From Sphaerisporangium perillae (GTDB lineage Bacteria; Actinomycetota; Actinomycetes; Streptosporangiales; Streptosporangiaceae), in contig NZ_JALLPO010000008.1 of the NCBI RefSeq assembly GCF_023276435.1, forward strand, positions 168,987-232,986: a stretch of 64,000 nucleotides of DNA, written 5' to 3'. This document shows positions 16,851 through 25,480 of this stretch, in pieces (within the stretch, counting starts at the first letter, position 1; the number at the start of each line of letters is the position of its first letter). The translations under genes and the position numbers were made by a program. The notes below the pieces were generated by a model. That model was given only the letters and a program-made list of their open reading frames with translations, did not search any database and had not been told where the DNA came from.

Positions 16851-19637
16851 TCAGGTCGGCCTGTGCGCCGGGGGGCGGAAGACCGGGTACGTTCCCGCGC
16901 CGATGCACACGAAGCCGGCCGCCGCGGCGGCGATCTCCGGGGCGTTCCCGCCGAGAGTCCGCTGAGCGTCGGCGAGGGCTGCGGCGGGCGGGAGGCCCGC
17001 GGCCAGGCCTTCGTGGAACGCGACCATGACCGGGGTCGTCGTCGCGTCGGGTATCGGCAGCACCGAGGCGATGAGCTGGGAGGTGCCGCGGGCGAGAAAC
17101 GCCACCGCGAGGCCCATCAGTTCGTCGCCGGTGTGCACCACGGAGCGACCGCTGTCGCAGGCCGCGAGCACCAGCGTGTGCGGCACCTTTGGAAGCCGTT
17201 CCACGTCGTAGACCATCAACGGTCCGTTCGCGAGCACGATGCCGGAGAACAGCGGGTTCTCGGCGGAAAGGTGCCCGTGCGCGGCGAGGTGCGCCAGCCC
17301 GGCGTTCGAAAGCGAGGCTAAGACCGCCTCGACCGATGCGTCGGCGCCGCTGAGCACGGTGCCGTCATGGATCGCCCCGACCGCTTTCGCCTCGGGACCC
17401 GCGGCTTGCAGCCGTGGGCCCGCTACCGCGGTCACCGGGCCGCCGGCGAACGAATCCGTCCCGTCGACCCGTGACCGGCGGGTCCACGCCAGGTGCCACA
17501 GCGTCGCGGACGGCGCCACGGTCACGGGCATTCCCGCGCAGGACGGCAGCAGGGACCACGGCAGGCTGTGCAGCGGACCGGTCGGCACCACGACAAGGGG
17601 GCGGTCCCCGACTTCGGTCAGCGGCCGGAGCAGCAGGGCGTCGAGGCGCGCGGCTGCGGTGTTCAGGAGCTCGGCGGCCGCCGCCAGCAGCGCGGGTCGG
17701 GCGGCCGGGCGGGCGTTTCGCCGCACGGCGAAGGTCAGCCGCTCTATCAAGTCGCCCACCTCGGCCATCGCCCCGAGGCGCCGGAGGCGCACGCGGCCGT
17801 CCACCACGGTGAGGACGTACAGGATGCTGCCCCGGCGGATGTACTCCACCAGCGCCCATCGGCCAAGTGCGGCGGCGAGGTCCCGTGGTGTGACCGGAGT
17901 CGGCGGTGTACCGCCCGGTGTGCCGCCAAGGTGGCGGCTGCGATCGCGGATTCGCCGTTCCAGTGCCGCCTGCCGGGCGAGCAACGGGGCGGGCGCCGCG
18001 GCTCGGTCGGCCAGGTCCCGCGTGATGGACCGCAACAGGGCCAGCAGCGAGGTCAGCTTCCGGTCGTCGGGCGGGCGGACCGGGGCGGCCAGCAGTTGAC
18101 TGGCCCGAGCCCGCTCCGACCACTCCAGGAGGCCGTCGGGGCGGCCGACCTCGAAGGCCACCTCCAGCCCGAGCGCCACCAGGTCGGCCCGGTGCGCCGC
18201 GGCGTGCACCCGAAGGTCGGTGGCGCCCATGGCGGAGCCGTGTTCGTCCAGGACCCGCAGCCCTGTCCGGACGGCGGCGAGCACGCCGCGTGCGTCACCC
18301 GCCGTCCGCCGCTGAAGCGCCCGCGCATACCAGCCGCGAGCCCGGACGAGTGCTGGTCCGCGCGTCCGGGACGCCGCCGCGGCCCGGCTCAGGTAGTCCT
18401 TGCCCCGGTCCGTCGGCTGGGCGCGGCGCTCGGCGGTCACCTGGGCGGCCACGATCGCGGCGTCCAGCGCCGCCCCTGGCCAGCCCGCCGCGTCCAATGT
18501 CTCGACCATGACGTCGATGACCGCCGTCGAGAGGCGGGGCCGCCGGCCGTTGGCCCGCTGAGCGGACAGGACGGACAGGCGGGCGAGTTCGGTCCATTCC
18601 CGCCTCCCCTGGACACGGAACCGCCGCAGCGCCGCACGGGCCTGGAGCAGCGCGGCGGGCGGGTTGCCGGACAGGATCTCGGCCTGCGCCAGCAGCAACT
18701 GCACCTCGGGAACTTTGAGCGAGCGGCGCTCGCGCCGGTAGGAGTCGACGGCGCGAGCGGCGGCCGCCTTAGCCTCGGCGGTCAGCCCCACCGACAGCAG
18801 CAGTTCGGCTCGGTCCTGGTGCAGCGTGCCCAGTTGTGCACCGTACGAGCCGATGATGTGCTCGGCCCGGTCGAGGTGGCGGAGCGCGGCCGGGACGTCG
18901 CCGCGCAGCGTCTCCATCAGGCCGAGGTTGTTGGCGATGAGGCCGATGGTCAGCGGGCGACCCAGCTCTCGTGCCAGTGTCTCGGCCTCCAGCAGGTCGC
19001 GTTCGGCGGCGGCGAAGGCATGGCGGTCCGAGTGGACCAGGGCCCGGTTGATCAGCATCCGCTGCACGCCGAGAAGGTCGGCGTGGCGGCGAAGCACCTG
19101 GAGCGCTACCTCGAACTCGGCCAGCGCCTCGTCGAGGCGGCCGATCACGTGGAGCACGATCGCCCGTTGCGCGCGAGCGCGGGCGGCCGCGACACCGCGC
19201 AGGTCCGGCAGCGCGGCGTCGATCTCGCGCAGCGCGGCCTGGGGCCTGCCTCGTTGCAGGACCGCGAATGCGAGCTTGTACCGGGCTTCGGCGGTCAGGT
19301 CGGGGCGGCCCGCTCGGACGCCCCAGGCCGCGGCGCGGCTCAGATGGCGGATGGCGTTGTCGAGTTCGCCGACGTGCAGGAGCGCGTGCCCCCACGCACG
19401 TTCGGCCGTGGACGCCGCCGGCGCGTGTCGCGCCCGGGCGGCACGGTGCGTGGCCCGCTCGGCGCGCGGGAGCCCCGAAACCGGGTCACGGTCGACCGCG
19501 GCCAGCGCCGCGTCGGCCTCAGCCATGATCTCGTCGGGGACCCCGCACAGGACCTCGCCCGGAACAGCGGGGCGGCGTGGTGGAGCGTTCCGGCCGCCCC
19601 TTGCGTGCGGCGGCGTTTCGCGCGAAGGATGTATCAC
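16851..19637 (-). CDS. CHAT-domain (caspase-like) protease with tetratricopeptide-like N-terminal region
   Basis: About 928 aa. The N-terminal 550 residues are Ala/Arg-rich helical pairs of tetratricopeptide type (ALLHVGELDNAIRHLSRAA, AQRAIVLHVIGRLDEALAEF). The C-terminal 300 residues are a CHAT domain: catalytic His787 in LAAHGHLSAENPLF and catalytic Cys827 in LVLAACDSGRSVV, followed by LARGTSQLIASVLPIPD. Both residues are present, so it should be an active cysteine protease; helical repeats usually bind partners that gate it. The start is uncertain: GTG at 19637 (AAGGG eight bases upstream) is preferred, ATG at 19526 also fits. It diverges from the subtilisin-like gene across only 75 bp. 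Confidence 0.9.
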   Translation of the reverse strand: MIHPSRETPPHARGGRNAPPRRPAVPGEVLCGVPDEIMAEADAALAAVDRDPVSGLPRAERATHRAARARHAPAASTAERAWGHALLHVGELDNAIRHLSRAAAWGVRAGRPDLTAEARYKLAFAVLQRGRPQAALREIDAALPDLRGVAAARARAQRAIVLHVIGRLDEALAEFEVALQVLRRHADLLGVQRMLINRALVHSDRHAFAAAERDLLEAETLARELGRPLTIGLIANNLGLMETLRGDVPAALRHLDRAEHIIGSYGAQLGTLHQDRAELLLSVGLTAEAKAAAARAVDSYRRERRSLKVPEVQLLLAQAEILSGNPPAALLQARAALRRFRVQGRREWTELARLSVLSAQRANGRRPRLSTAVIDVMVETLDAAGWPGAALDAAIVAAQVTAERRAQPTDRGKDYLSRAAAASRTRGPALVRARGWYARALQRRTAGDARGVLAAVRTGLRVLDEHGSAMGATDLRVHAAAHRADLVALGLEVAFEVGRPDGLLEWSERARASQLLAAPVRPPDDRKLTSLLALLRSITRDLADRAAAPAPLLARQAALERRIRDRSRHLGGTPGGTPPTPVTPRDLAAALGRWALVEYIRRGSILYVLTVVDGRVRLRRLGAMAEVGDLIERLTFAVRRNARPAARPALLAAAAELLNTAAARLDALLLRPLTEVGDRPLVVVPTGPLHSLPWSLLPSCAGMPVTVAPSATLWHLAWTRRSRVDGTDSFAGGPVTAVAGPRLQAAGPEAKAVGAIHDGTVLSGADASVEAVLASLSNAGLAHLAAHGHLSAENPLFSGIVLANGPLMVYDVERLPKVPHTLVLAACDSGRSVVHTGDELMGLAVAFLARGTSQLIASVLPIPDATTTPVMVAFHEGLAAGLPPAAALADAQRTLGGNAPEIAAAAAGFVCIGAGTYPVFRPPAHRPT

Positions 19638-19712
19638 GGTCAGGCCCTTGTGGTTCCGTCTGAGCAAGTAGCGTTCCGGACGAGTCACGACCCCTGGAAG
19701 GACACTATCCAG

Positions 19713-20876
19713 ATGCCAGTCGACCCAGGCGGCGCAACGCACCAATCAGACCAACTCATCGTCGACCTCCAGCACCTGGAGACCGTCGAGACCATGCTGC
19801 GTGACATCGGCATCCGGCACACCGATCTCGCCTCCGACGACCAGGACGATCTCCTGGGGCTGGCCCGCCTGCGCGAACTCAGGGACGTCGGCGGCGGCGC
19901 CCTGGAAGTCGAAGAGATTCTCGCCCTGCTGCGTCAGAAGGCGGCCGCCGACCGCGGCGGCTGGGAGCCGACGATCGGCAAGAACCGGGTCGTCGACGCG
20001 GTGATCGGGGTCGGGCACAAACCCATGTCCCTGGCGATCGGCGGGGTCGCCGTGAGCGGGCACAAGCCGATGGCCGGCGCGGAACCGGAACCAGTGGATG
20101 CCGCCGACATACCGCAGGTGCTCCTGAGCAGCCCTGACGCCGGGCGCGGTGTGCGGGTCGGTGTGGTCGACACTCCGCGCGCGCCCGCGGAGCCCGGCAC
20201 GTTCGAGCACCCGGTGCCGTACCGGGCCGGGCACGCCGAGTTCGTGAGCAGCCTCATCCGCCGGGAGGCGCTCGCCGCGGAGATCTTCGTCGAGGGCGTC
20301 CTCGACGCCACCACCGGCCGGGCGGACTCCTGGGACACGGCGCGGGCGATGCTGCGTTTGGCGGCCACCCGTAAGTTGGACATCCTCAACCTTTCCTTCG
20401 GCTGCTACACGCTGTCCGGCGGGCCGCCGCTTGTCATCGCCCGCGCGATCGAGCGGCTCGGCCGGCAGGTGCTGGTCGTGGCCGCGGCGGGCAACCATGG
20501 CGCGCTCGACCACCTCACCGCCGGCCGCACGGGGCGCTCGGCCTGCTGGCCGGCCGCCATTCCGCCCGTCGTCGCGGTCGGCGCCGTGGACGACAGTGGG
20601 AGCAGCCCTCCGTGGAGCCCGGATCTTCCCTGGGTGACTTGCCTGGCTCCTGGGGTGGACGTCATCGGCTCGTATCTCAGGGGAGAAGTCGACGTCGATG
20701 GCAAGGTGCGTTCTTTCGACGGCCACGCCCGGTGGAGCGGCACCTCCTTCTCCGCCGCCTTGGTCACAGGCGCGGTCGCCGGCCGTACCGTCCCAGGCTC
20801 GGTGAGCCCGCAGCAGGCGCTGGCTCAGCTCCTGGCCGAGGGTGCTCTGGTGCGGCCGTACACGAAGGGGTGCTGA
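19713..20876 (+). CDS. Subtilisin-like serine protease (family S8), probably cytoplasmic
   Basis: This 387-aa protein has the complete S8 triad: Asp153 in VRVGVVDTPR, His174 in GHAEFVSSLI, oxyanion Asn261 in VAAAGNHG, and Ser345 in WSGTSFSAALVTG. No signal peptide is seen. The first 135 residues are not protease-like, with a helical region (LRDIGIRHTDLASDDQDDL) followed by two GHKPM repeats, and may be an inhibitory or targeting part. The Asp loop (VVDTP) and His loop (GHAEF) deviate from the common DTG and HGT. The ATG at 19713 has GGAAGGA upstream. It heads the sigma-factor operon and is divergent from the CHAT gene. Confidence 0.9.
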   Translation: MPVDPGGATHQSDQLIVDLQHLETVETMLRDIGIRHTDLASDDQDDLLGLARLRELRDVGGGALEVEEILALLRQKAAADRGGWEPTIGKNRVVDAVIGVGHKPMSLAIGGVAVSGHKPMAGAEPEPVDAADIPQVLLSSPDAGRGVRVGVVDTPRAPAEPGTFEHPVPYRAGHAEFVSSLIRREALAAEIFVEGVLDATTGRADSWDTARAMLRLAATRKLDILNLSFGCYTLSGGPPLVIARAIERLGRQVLVVAAAGNHGALDHLTAGRTGRSACWPAAIPPVVAVGAVDDSGSSPPWSPDLPWVTCLAPGVDVIGSYLRGEVDVDGKVRSFDGHARWSGTSFSAALVTGAVAGRTVPGSVSPQQALAQLLAEGALVRPYTKGC

Positions 20877-20882
20877 TGCCTC

Positions 20883-21452
20883 ATGCGTGACGATCCCGCG
20901 GTGGTCGACCTCGTTCTGCGCGCGCAAGCCGGTGATGCCGCGGCATGGGACGGCATCGTCGAACGCTACGCCCCACTGGTCTGGACGGTGTGCGGCAGAT
21001 ACGGTCTGACGGGCAGCGATGCGGACGACGTCGGTGGCGGCGTCTGGCTGCGACTCGTGGAGCGCCTGGACTCCCTGCGTGAACCGGCCGCACTCCCCGG
21101 CTGGCTCGTACGCACCACACAGCGCCAATGCCTGCAACTGCTGCGCGCCAGGAAGCAGCAGGTGCCCGTGAACGACCCCGAGCTGGGTGAGGGCGCGCCG
21201 GATGGCGAGGCAGGCGGCGTGGACACCGACATACTGGTGGCGGAGCGGCGGCATGCCCTGCGCATGGCCTTCGCCGAGTTACCGGTCCGTTGCCGGAGCC
21301 TGCTGGCCATGTTGTTCGCGGAGCCCCCGGCGTCGTACGCCGAGATCAGCGTCGCGCTCGATCTCCCGGTGGGGGCCGTCGGCCCCACCCGCGGGCGCTG
21401 CCTGGATCGTCTCCGCAGAAGCCGGGCCCTGGCCGCTCTCGAGCTGGCGTAG
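20883..21452 (+). CDS. ECF-type RNA polymerase sigma factor
   Basis: This 189-aa sigma-70 family protein has region 2 at about 10-85 (AQAGDAAAWDGIVERYAPLVW, then DADDVGGGVWLRLVERLDSL) and region 4 at about 125-185 (FAELPVRCRSLLAMLF, SYAEISVALDLPVGAVGPTR, RCLDRLRRS). The GPTRGRCLDRLR ending is typical of actinobacterial ECF factors linked to CHAT and protease genes. It starts six bases after the protease stop, so the two are co-transcribed. No classical anti-sigma with a zinc motif is adjacent; the next gene product is the likely partner. Confidence 0.92.
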   Translation: MRDDPAVVDLVLRAQAGDAAAWDGIVERYAPLVWTVCGRYGLTGSDADDVGGGVWLRLVERLDSLREPAALPGWLVRTTQRQCLQLLRARKQQVPVNDPELGEGAPDGEAGGVDTDILVAERRHALRMAFAELPVRCRSLLAMLFAEPPASYAEISVALDLPVGAVGPTRGRCLDRLRRSRALAALELA

Positions 21453-21479
21453 GGAATCGATGTCGAGGGGAGCGGCGGC

Positions 21480-21977
21480 GTGACGGACGTACCGAGCTGG
21501 TGGAGCGACGACGACCGGCTGATCGCGGAGCTGGGGCACGCGGTCCGTGAGGCCCGCGTGCCTGAATCCTTCGTTCGCGCGGGGAAGGGCGCCTTCACCT
21601 GGCGTACCGTCGACGCCGAGCTCGCCGAGCTGCGGCTCGACTCCTGGCTCTCGGCGTCGGAAGCGTCGGAACCCACGGGTCTACGCGACGAGCCGCCTGG
21701 GCGGCGGCACGGCGCCGGGCCGCGCACGCTGAGCTTCGCGGCCCGGGAACTGTCCATCGAGGTTGAGATCCATGCGGACGCCGTGCGCGGGCAACTGGTG
21801 CCCGCGCAGCCCGGAACGCTCCTCGTACGGGATGATGACGGCCCGGTCCGGGACGTCCCGGTCGACGATGTCGGCTGGTTCGTGATCGAGCCGGTCCCGG
21901 CCCGCCGCTTCCGGCTGCACGTACGGACCGCCGCCGGCTCCGCCGTGATCACCGATTGGATACACCCCCAGCCATAA
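21480..21977 (+). CDS. Sigma-factor-associated protein of unknown function
   Basis: This 165-aa protein has an N-terminal helical part (residues 8-60: DDDRLIAELGHAVREARVPE, FVRAGKGAFTWRTVDAELAE) and a C-terminal strand-rich part (about 80-160: RTLSFAARELSIEVEIHAD, GWFVIEPVPARRFRLHVRT). I recall this arrangement downstream of similar ECF sigma genes in actinobacteria, where it stays uncharacterised. Position suggests an anti-sigma-like partner or an adaptor; no membrane segment or zinc motif is present. The GTG at 21480 has GAGGGGAG upstream. Confidence 0.8.
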   Translation: MTDVPSWWSDDDRLIAELGHAVREARVPESFVRAGKGAFTWRTVDAELAELRLDSWLSASEASEPTGLRDEPPGRRHGAGPRTLSFAARELSIEVEIHADAVRGQLVPAQPGTLLVRDDDGPVRDVPVDDVGWFVIEPVPARRFRLHVRTAAGSAVITDWIHPQP

Positions 21978-22112
21978 CCGCCGGCGGGAGCCGTGTCGCG
22001 GGCTCGCTCGGATCCGGCGTGAAATTCGTTGTATCACCGATCCGCTTTCTGCATCCGGTGTGTGACAAGACCCACCGCGTCAGGGATGACGCGCACCGGA
22101 GGGAGCGGCATC

Positions 22113-22889
22113 GTGAGCGATCCCGCGCGCGCCATGAGCAAGGACGACGCCTTCGCCGAACTGCTCGACCTGCAGTCGGGCGACGTGATCCGCCTGGAGG
22201 GGGAGGGCGGCCCGGCCGGAGTGAGCCTGGACGGCTGGGACGGTGAGCAACTCGCGGCCGGCAACGTCGCCGGAGTCGTCATCCGTTACCTGGAGTCGGG
22301 CACCGTCAAGTTCGGGCACCCCAGCGGCCCGACGGCACCCGACCGGCTGGACCCCCGCAACGCGCTCGCCCTGGTGCGGCTGTGCCAGTGGCTGAAAGCC
22401 ACGTTCAACGTCGTCGAGCTCTACCACCTCGGCATCTCGGGCGGCGGCGTGGACAAGCAGGGGCGTCCGCGCACCGACTGCCACGGTCAGGGCCGCGCCA
22501 TCGATTTCGTCGGCGTCAAGGCGGTCGCGGAGGACGGCGAGGAGTGGACCCTCACCGTCAGCGATGACTGGGGGACCGTGTCCACAGCCGCCACCCCCGG
22601 TGGTGACTGGCCGCCGGGCACCGGCTCCGGCACCTCCTACCGTCTGGACGACGACAACGCCGACCCGTTCGTGCGCGACTTCTGGCGCTCGGTCTACGAG
22701 TTCATCGCCTCGGAATGGCAGGACCGTTCCGACGGCCCGGACGGGTTGGACGCACCCACGTCCATCGGCGAGCGCAGCTTCATCATGCACCCCGACCACC
22801 CGGCGACCGCCCCCGGCACGGCGCACGGCCGCGAGGCGCACAAGAACCACCTGCACATGCAGATCGGCGTGACGGGGACGGCGACCTGA
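22113..22889 (+). CDS. M15-like zinc peptidase (D-Ala-D-Ala carboxypeptidase-type motifs)
   Basis: This 258-aa protein contains CHGQGRAIDF (His124, Asp131) and HKNHLHMQIG (His246 and His248). These match the H-x6-D and H-x-H zinc ligands of M15/VanY/extensin-like peptidases that cut peptidoglycan stem peptides. No signal peptide is found, so it would need another route out of the cell or act inside. A helical N-terminus precedes a strand-rich part. The GTG at 22113 has GGAGGGAG upstream. It sits in the operon with a peptidoglycan-binding protein, supporting a cell-wall target. Confidence 0.7.
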   Translation: MSDPARAMSKDDAFAELLDLQSGDVIRLEGEGGPAGVSLDGWDGEQLAAGNVAGVVIRYLESGTVKFGHPSGPTAPDRLDPRNALALVRLCQWLKATFNVVELYHLGISGGGVDKQGRPRTDCHGQGRAIDFVGVKAVAEDGEEWTLTVSDDWGTVSTAATPGGDWPPGTGSGTSYRLDDDNADPFVRDFWRSVYEFIASEWQDRSDGPDGLDAPTSIGERSFIMHPDHPATAPGTAHGREAHKNHLHMQIGVTGTAT

Positions 22890-22891
22890 CC

Positions 22892-23566
22892 ATGCGGAAC
22901 CTGACTTTCTGCGACATCCGGCTGCACCCCTCGACGGTGACGTCCACATTCGAGGAGGCCATGACCGGTGACATCATGCCCAAAGCGGGCGACCTGCCGC
23001 ACCCGCCCGGCACCCTGTTCGTCCGCAGCCTGTACCGCGAGGCGGGCGACGGCTTCCCGCCGACCTACCGGTGTGTCGTGAACTCGATCCTGGTGAGCGA
23101 TTCCGGATTCTTCGGCATGCGCCGCCGGGTCCAGCGGCTCGGCGCCGAAACGACGGACCCGCGGTTCCGGCTCGTCGCGGGCGTCCTGCCGGACGACGAG
23201 GCGGCCCTGGACGTGCTGCGGCCGGGGGATTCCCACTCGCTGGTGATGGTCACCATCCATCTTCCGCTGCGGATGATCCAGGAGGACTTCGAGAGGGAGC
23301 TTGTCCTCGCGCTCGAGGACGAAGTCGGCGTTCCTTCCCGGGTGAACAACGCCGACGCCGCGTTCTGGACGCGGGACGACAGCGTCGTGCCCGGCAGGAC
23401 CGAGTACGTGGTCGCCGCGATCGGCGGCTTCGCCTCGCTGCAACTGCGGCCGGGGAACCGCGCGCGGATCGAGAAGGCGGGGGGCGCTCTCGTCGAGACA
23501 CGCGGCTTCCACCACGTGGGGACGGTGTCGGGCGACGAACCGCCGTGCGATCGGAAGGTACGTTGA
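22892..23566 (+). CDS. Unknown protein in the sigma/protease operon
   Basis: This 224-aa protein has no recognised domain. It begins MRNLTFCDIRLHPSTVTSTF, has a central helical stretch with two hydrophobic strands (DSHSLVMVTIHLPLRMIQED) and a late YVVAAIGGFASLQLRPG segment. It has no signal peptide or membrane segment. Its start is three bases after the M15-like gene stop and its stop overlaps the next start (TGATG), so it is firmly in the operon. Confidence 0.75.
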   Translation: MRNLTFCDIRLHPSTVTSTFEEAMTGDIMPKAGDLPHPPGTLFVRSLYREAGDGFPPTYRCVVNSILVSDSGFFGMRRRVQRLGAETTDPRFRLVAGVLPDDEAALDVLRPGDSHSLVMVTIHLPLRMIQEDFERELVLALEDEVGVPSRVNNADAAFWTRDDSVVPGRTEYVVAAIGGFASLQLRPGNRARIEKAGGALVETRGFHHVGTVSGDEPPCDRKVR

Positions 23567-24570
23567 TGCCGCTGAAGTCCTATGGTGTCCTGGCGGGCCG
23601 TGCCGTCGATCGGCGCCGCGAGGGAACGACCGACACCCCGCACTATCAGATCCATCTAATCGACGACGGCGGGACCGCCTACCGTGCCGCGGTCAACGTC
23701 CAGTCTCAACAAGCCCCGTCCGAGCTGCTGTATCTCGCCGACGAGGACTTCGGGCATCCCGTCACCTCGCTGCTCCCCGCCGCGGGCAGCGGCTGGACCG
23801 AACTGGCATCCCTGCCCGGCGGGGCATGTCTCGACTACATCCGGGGCAACCTCTTCGATCCCGCGATGATGCGCCCGCTGCCGCCGGATCTCTCTGGACC
23901 GGACAATGACCTGGCCGACAGGCTTGACCATTACCTGCAGCGCGCGATCAACGACGCGGACGCTGCGGTGTACATCTTCGGCGAGCGGTGGGGCCCCGAG
24001 GAAGGCAGCCCGGACAAGATATTCGGCTTCCGGACGGGTAACGGGGTTCACGACGTCCACATGAACCAAGGCAACAACGGACGGTTCCGGTCGGATGACG
24101 GGATCTGGCAGGACGGTGGCCTGCTCATTCATCTGCCGGCCGAGTCGCGGTGGGTCGCCGTCTTCTTCGCCTTCCAATCGCAGGCCTGGCACACCGACGA
24201 CACCACCGGGCATGCCATCGACGCCGCACCACCGCGGTCGGCCACGGGTGAAGAACCCCTCCGTATCCTCGCGGCGCTGGTCAACCCGCTCGGCCCGGCA
24301 CCCGAGCAGGAGACCGTCACCCTCCTCAACGCCTCACCCAACCAGATCGACCTTGACGGCTGGCACCTCGCAGACGAGCAGGAACGCAGACTCCCACTCA
24401 CCGGAGCCCTCGGCCCCGGAGCAGTCCTTTCTCTGCCCGTCGGCAGCCGGCTTCAACTGGGCAACCATGGCGGCGCCATCACCCTCCTGGACGCTGCCGA
24501 CCTAAAGATCCATGGCGTTTCCTATACCGAACAGCAGGCCGAACGCGAGGGATGGACGATCACCTTCTGA
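23566..24570 (+). CDS. DUF2278 (YukJ-like) protein with lamin-tail-like C-terminus
   Basis: This 334-aa protein matches the DUF2278 family in residues 1-225: MPLKSYGVLAGRAVDRRRE, HYQIHLIDDGGTAYRAAVNV, GNGVHDVHMNQGN and WQDGGLLIHLPAESRWVAVF. The last 95 residues (VTLLNASPNQIDLDGWHLAD, LGNHGGAITLLDAADLKIHG) look like a lamin-tail/LTD beta-sandwich, commonly found at the ends of exported or surface proteins. The biochemical role of DUF2278 is unknown. Start and previous stop overlap (TGATG). Confidence 0.85.
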   Translation: MPLKSYGVLAGRAVDRRREGTTDTPHYQIHLIDDGGTAYRAAVNVQSQQAPSELLYLADEDFGHPVTSLLPAAGSGWTELASLPGGACLDYIRGNLFDPAMMRPLPPDLSGPDNDLADRLDHYLQRAINDADAAVYIFGERWGPEEGSPDKIFGFRTGNGVHDVHMNQGNNGRFRSDDGIWQDGGLLIHLPAESRWVAVFFAFQSQAWHTDDTTGHAIDAAPPRSATGEEPLRILAALVNPLGPAPEQETVTLLNASPNQIDLDGWHLADEQERRLPLTGALGPGAVLSLPVGSRLQLGNHGGAITLLDAADLKIHGVSYTEQQAEREGWTITF

Positions 24571-24651
24571 CCCTCGGTCACATCCCTGGTCCGCACGGAC
24601 AGTGCGCACCTTTCCACAGCCGACTCCTCGACGCGATGCTGGAGAAAAATC

Positions 24652-25401
24652 ATGCCGTGGCCCAACGCCGACGATATGGAACCCGGAGACGTGATCAGCA
24701 TTCTGGGTATCGATCACGTGTTTTATGAGGAGGAGATGCGCTCCGGCGGGACACCGTCGTGGAACAACAAGAATCCGGGAAACATCGTGCATTTCCATGG
24801 AGAGGCGGAGGGCTACGGCGCGTACCCCGGAAAACACAACGACATCTTCGCGATCTTCCCGTCGGAAGAGACGGGGTTCGAGGCGATCCGGCTGTTTCTG
24901 CGGAGGCGTCAGGACAAGACGATCCTGGAGATGATGCGGCTGTACGCTCCGGAAGGGCATGGGCCGAACAACCCGGAGGTCTATGCCGCACGGATAGCCG
25001 AGCGGCTCGGGGTCTTCGTCGACACGCCGGTGAGCACGCTCGATGACGATCAGCTGACCGGCTTCGCCGGCCGGATCCAGGAGATCGAGGGCTGGCGGCC
25101 CGGGCAGGTCAGCGGGCCCGACGACCTCCCCGAGGACGTCTCTCAGTGGCTGTTCGACTTTCCCGCACGCGCGGAGCGGGAGGCGGCGGACCAGCCTTTC
25201 GCCAAGGTGGGCACCCGGGCCGAGGGTGTGAAGAACATACAGCGTCGCCTGAACGAGCTGGGCTGGACGCCCGAGCTGGGGGTGGACGGCGTATTCGGCC
25301 AGGGCACCGATGCCGCGGTCAAGTGGTTCCAGAGCCAGAACGGACTGGGGCCGGACGGCATCGTCGGAAACAAAACGTGGCGCAGCCTGCTCGGGCTCTA
25401 G
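24652..25401 (+). CDS. Peptidoglycan-binding protein with lysozyme-like N-terminal region
   Basis: This 249-aa protein ends in a PG_binding_1 domain (about 185-249): AEGVKNIQRRLNELGWTPEL, DGVFGQGTDAAVKWFQSQNG, PDGIVGNKTWRSL. The N-terminal 120 residues (SWNNKNPGNIV, FAIFPSEETGFEAIRLFL, MMRLYAPEGHGPNNPEVYA) resemble phage-tail-associated or lysozyme-like domains with an N-x-N-P-G-N-I motif. No signal peptide is visible. The ATG at 24652 has GGAG eight bases upstream. It probably binds or cuts cell wall, as cargo or tip of a larger assembly. Confidence 0.8.
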   Translation: MPWPNADDMEPGDVISILGIDHVFYEEEMRSGGTPSWNNKNPGNIVHFHGEAEGYGAYPGKHNDIFAIFPSEETGFEAIRLFLRRRQDKTILEMMRLYAPEGHGPNNPEVYAARIAERLGVFVDTPVSTLDDDQLTGFAGRIQEIEGWRPGQVSGPDDLPEDVSQWLFDFPARAEREAADQPFAKVGTRAEGVKNIQRRLNELGWTPELGVDGVFGQGTDAAVKWFQSQNGLGPDGIVGNKTWRSLLGL

Positions 25402-25409
25402 GGGAGTGT

Positions 25410-25451
25410 TTCATAAGTCCGCCCGGTCGCGTAGCAGGGCTGACTTATGAA
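25410..25451. repeat. Perfect 10-bp inverted repeat, possible mobile-element relic
   Basis: TTCATAAGTC at 25410-25419 and GACTTATGAA at 25442-25451 are exact inverse complements around a 22-base centre. The arms are clearly AT-rich against the surroundings. Similar motifs occur at ends of actinomycete insertion sequences, so this may be a miniature or collapsed element. As RNA it would also form a stem and could divide the operon. No transposase or target duplication is seen here. Confidence 0.55.
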
Positions 25452-25480
25452 CCATGACCTGGCCGCTACCAGGAGGAAAC

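Noticed and set aside
17493..19712. A long plus-strand frame antisense to the CHAT gene, continuous with the S8 protease frame
   Set aside because: Its sequence is Gly/Arg/Gln-rich with no domain, it lies fully antisense to a clear CHAT protein, and the protease has its own start and binding site at 19713. Stop-free antisense frames are common in DNA this GC-rich.
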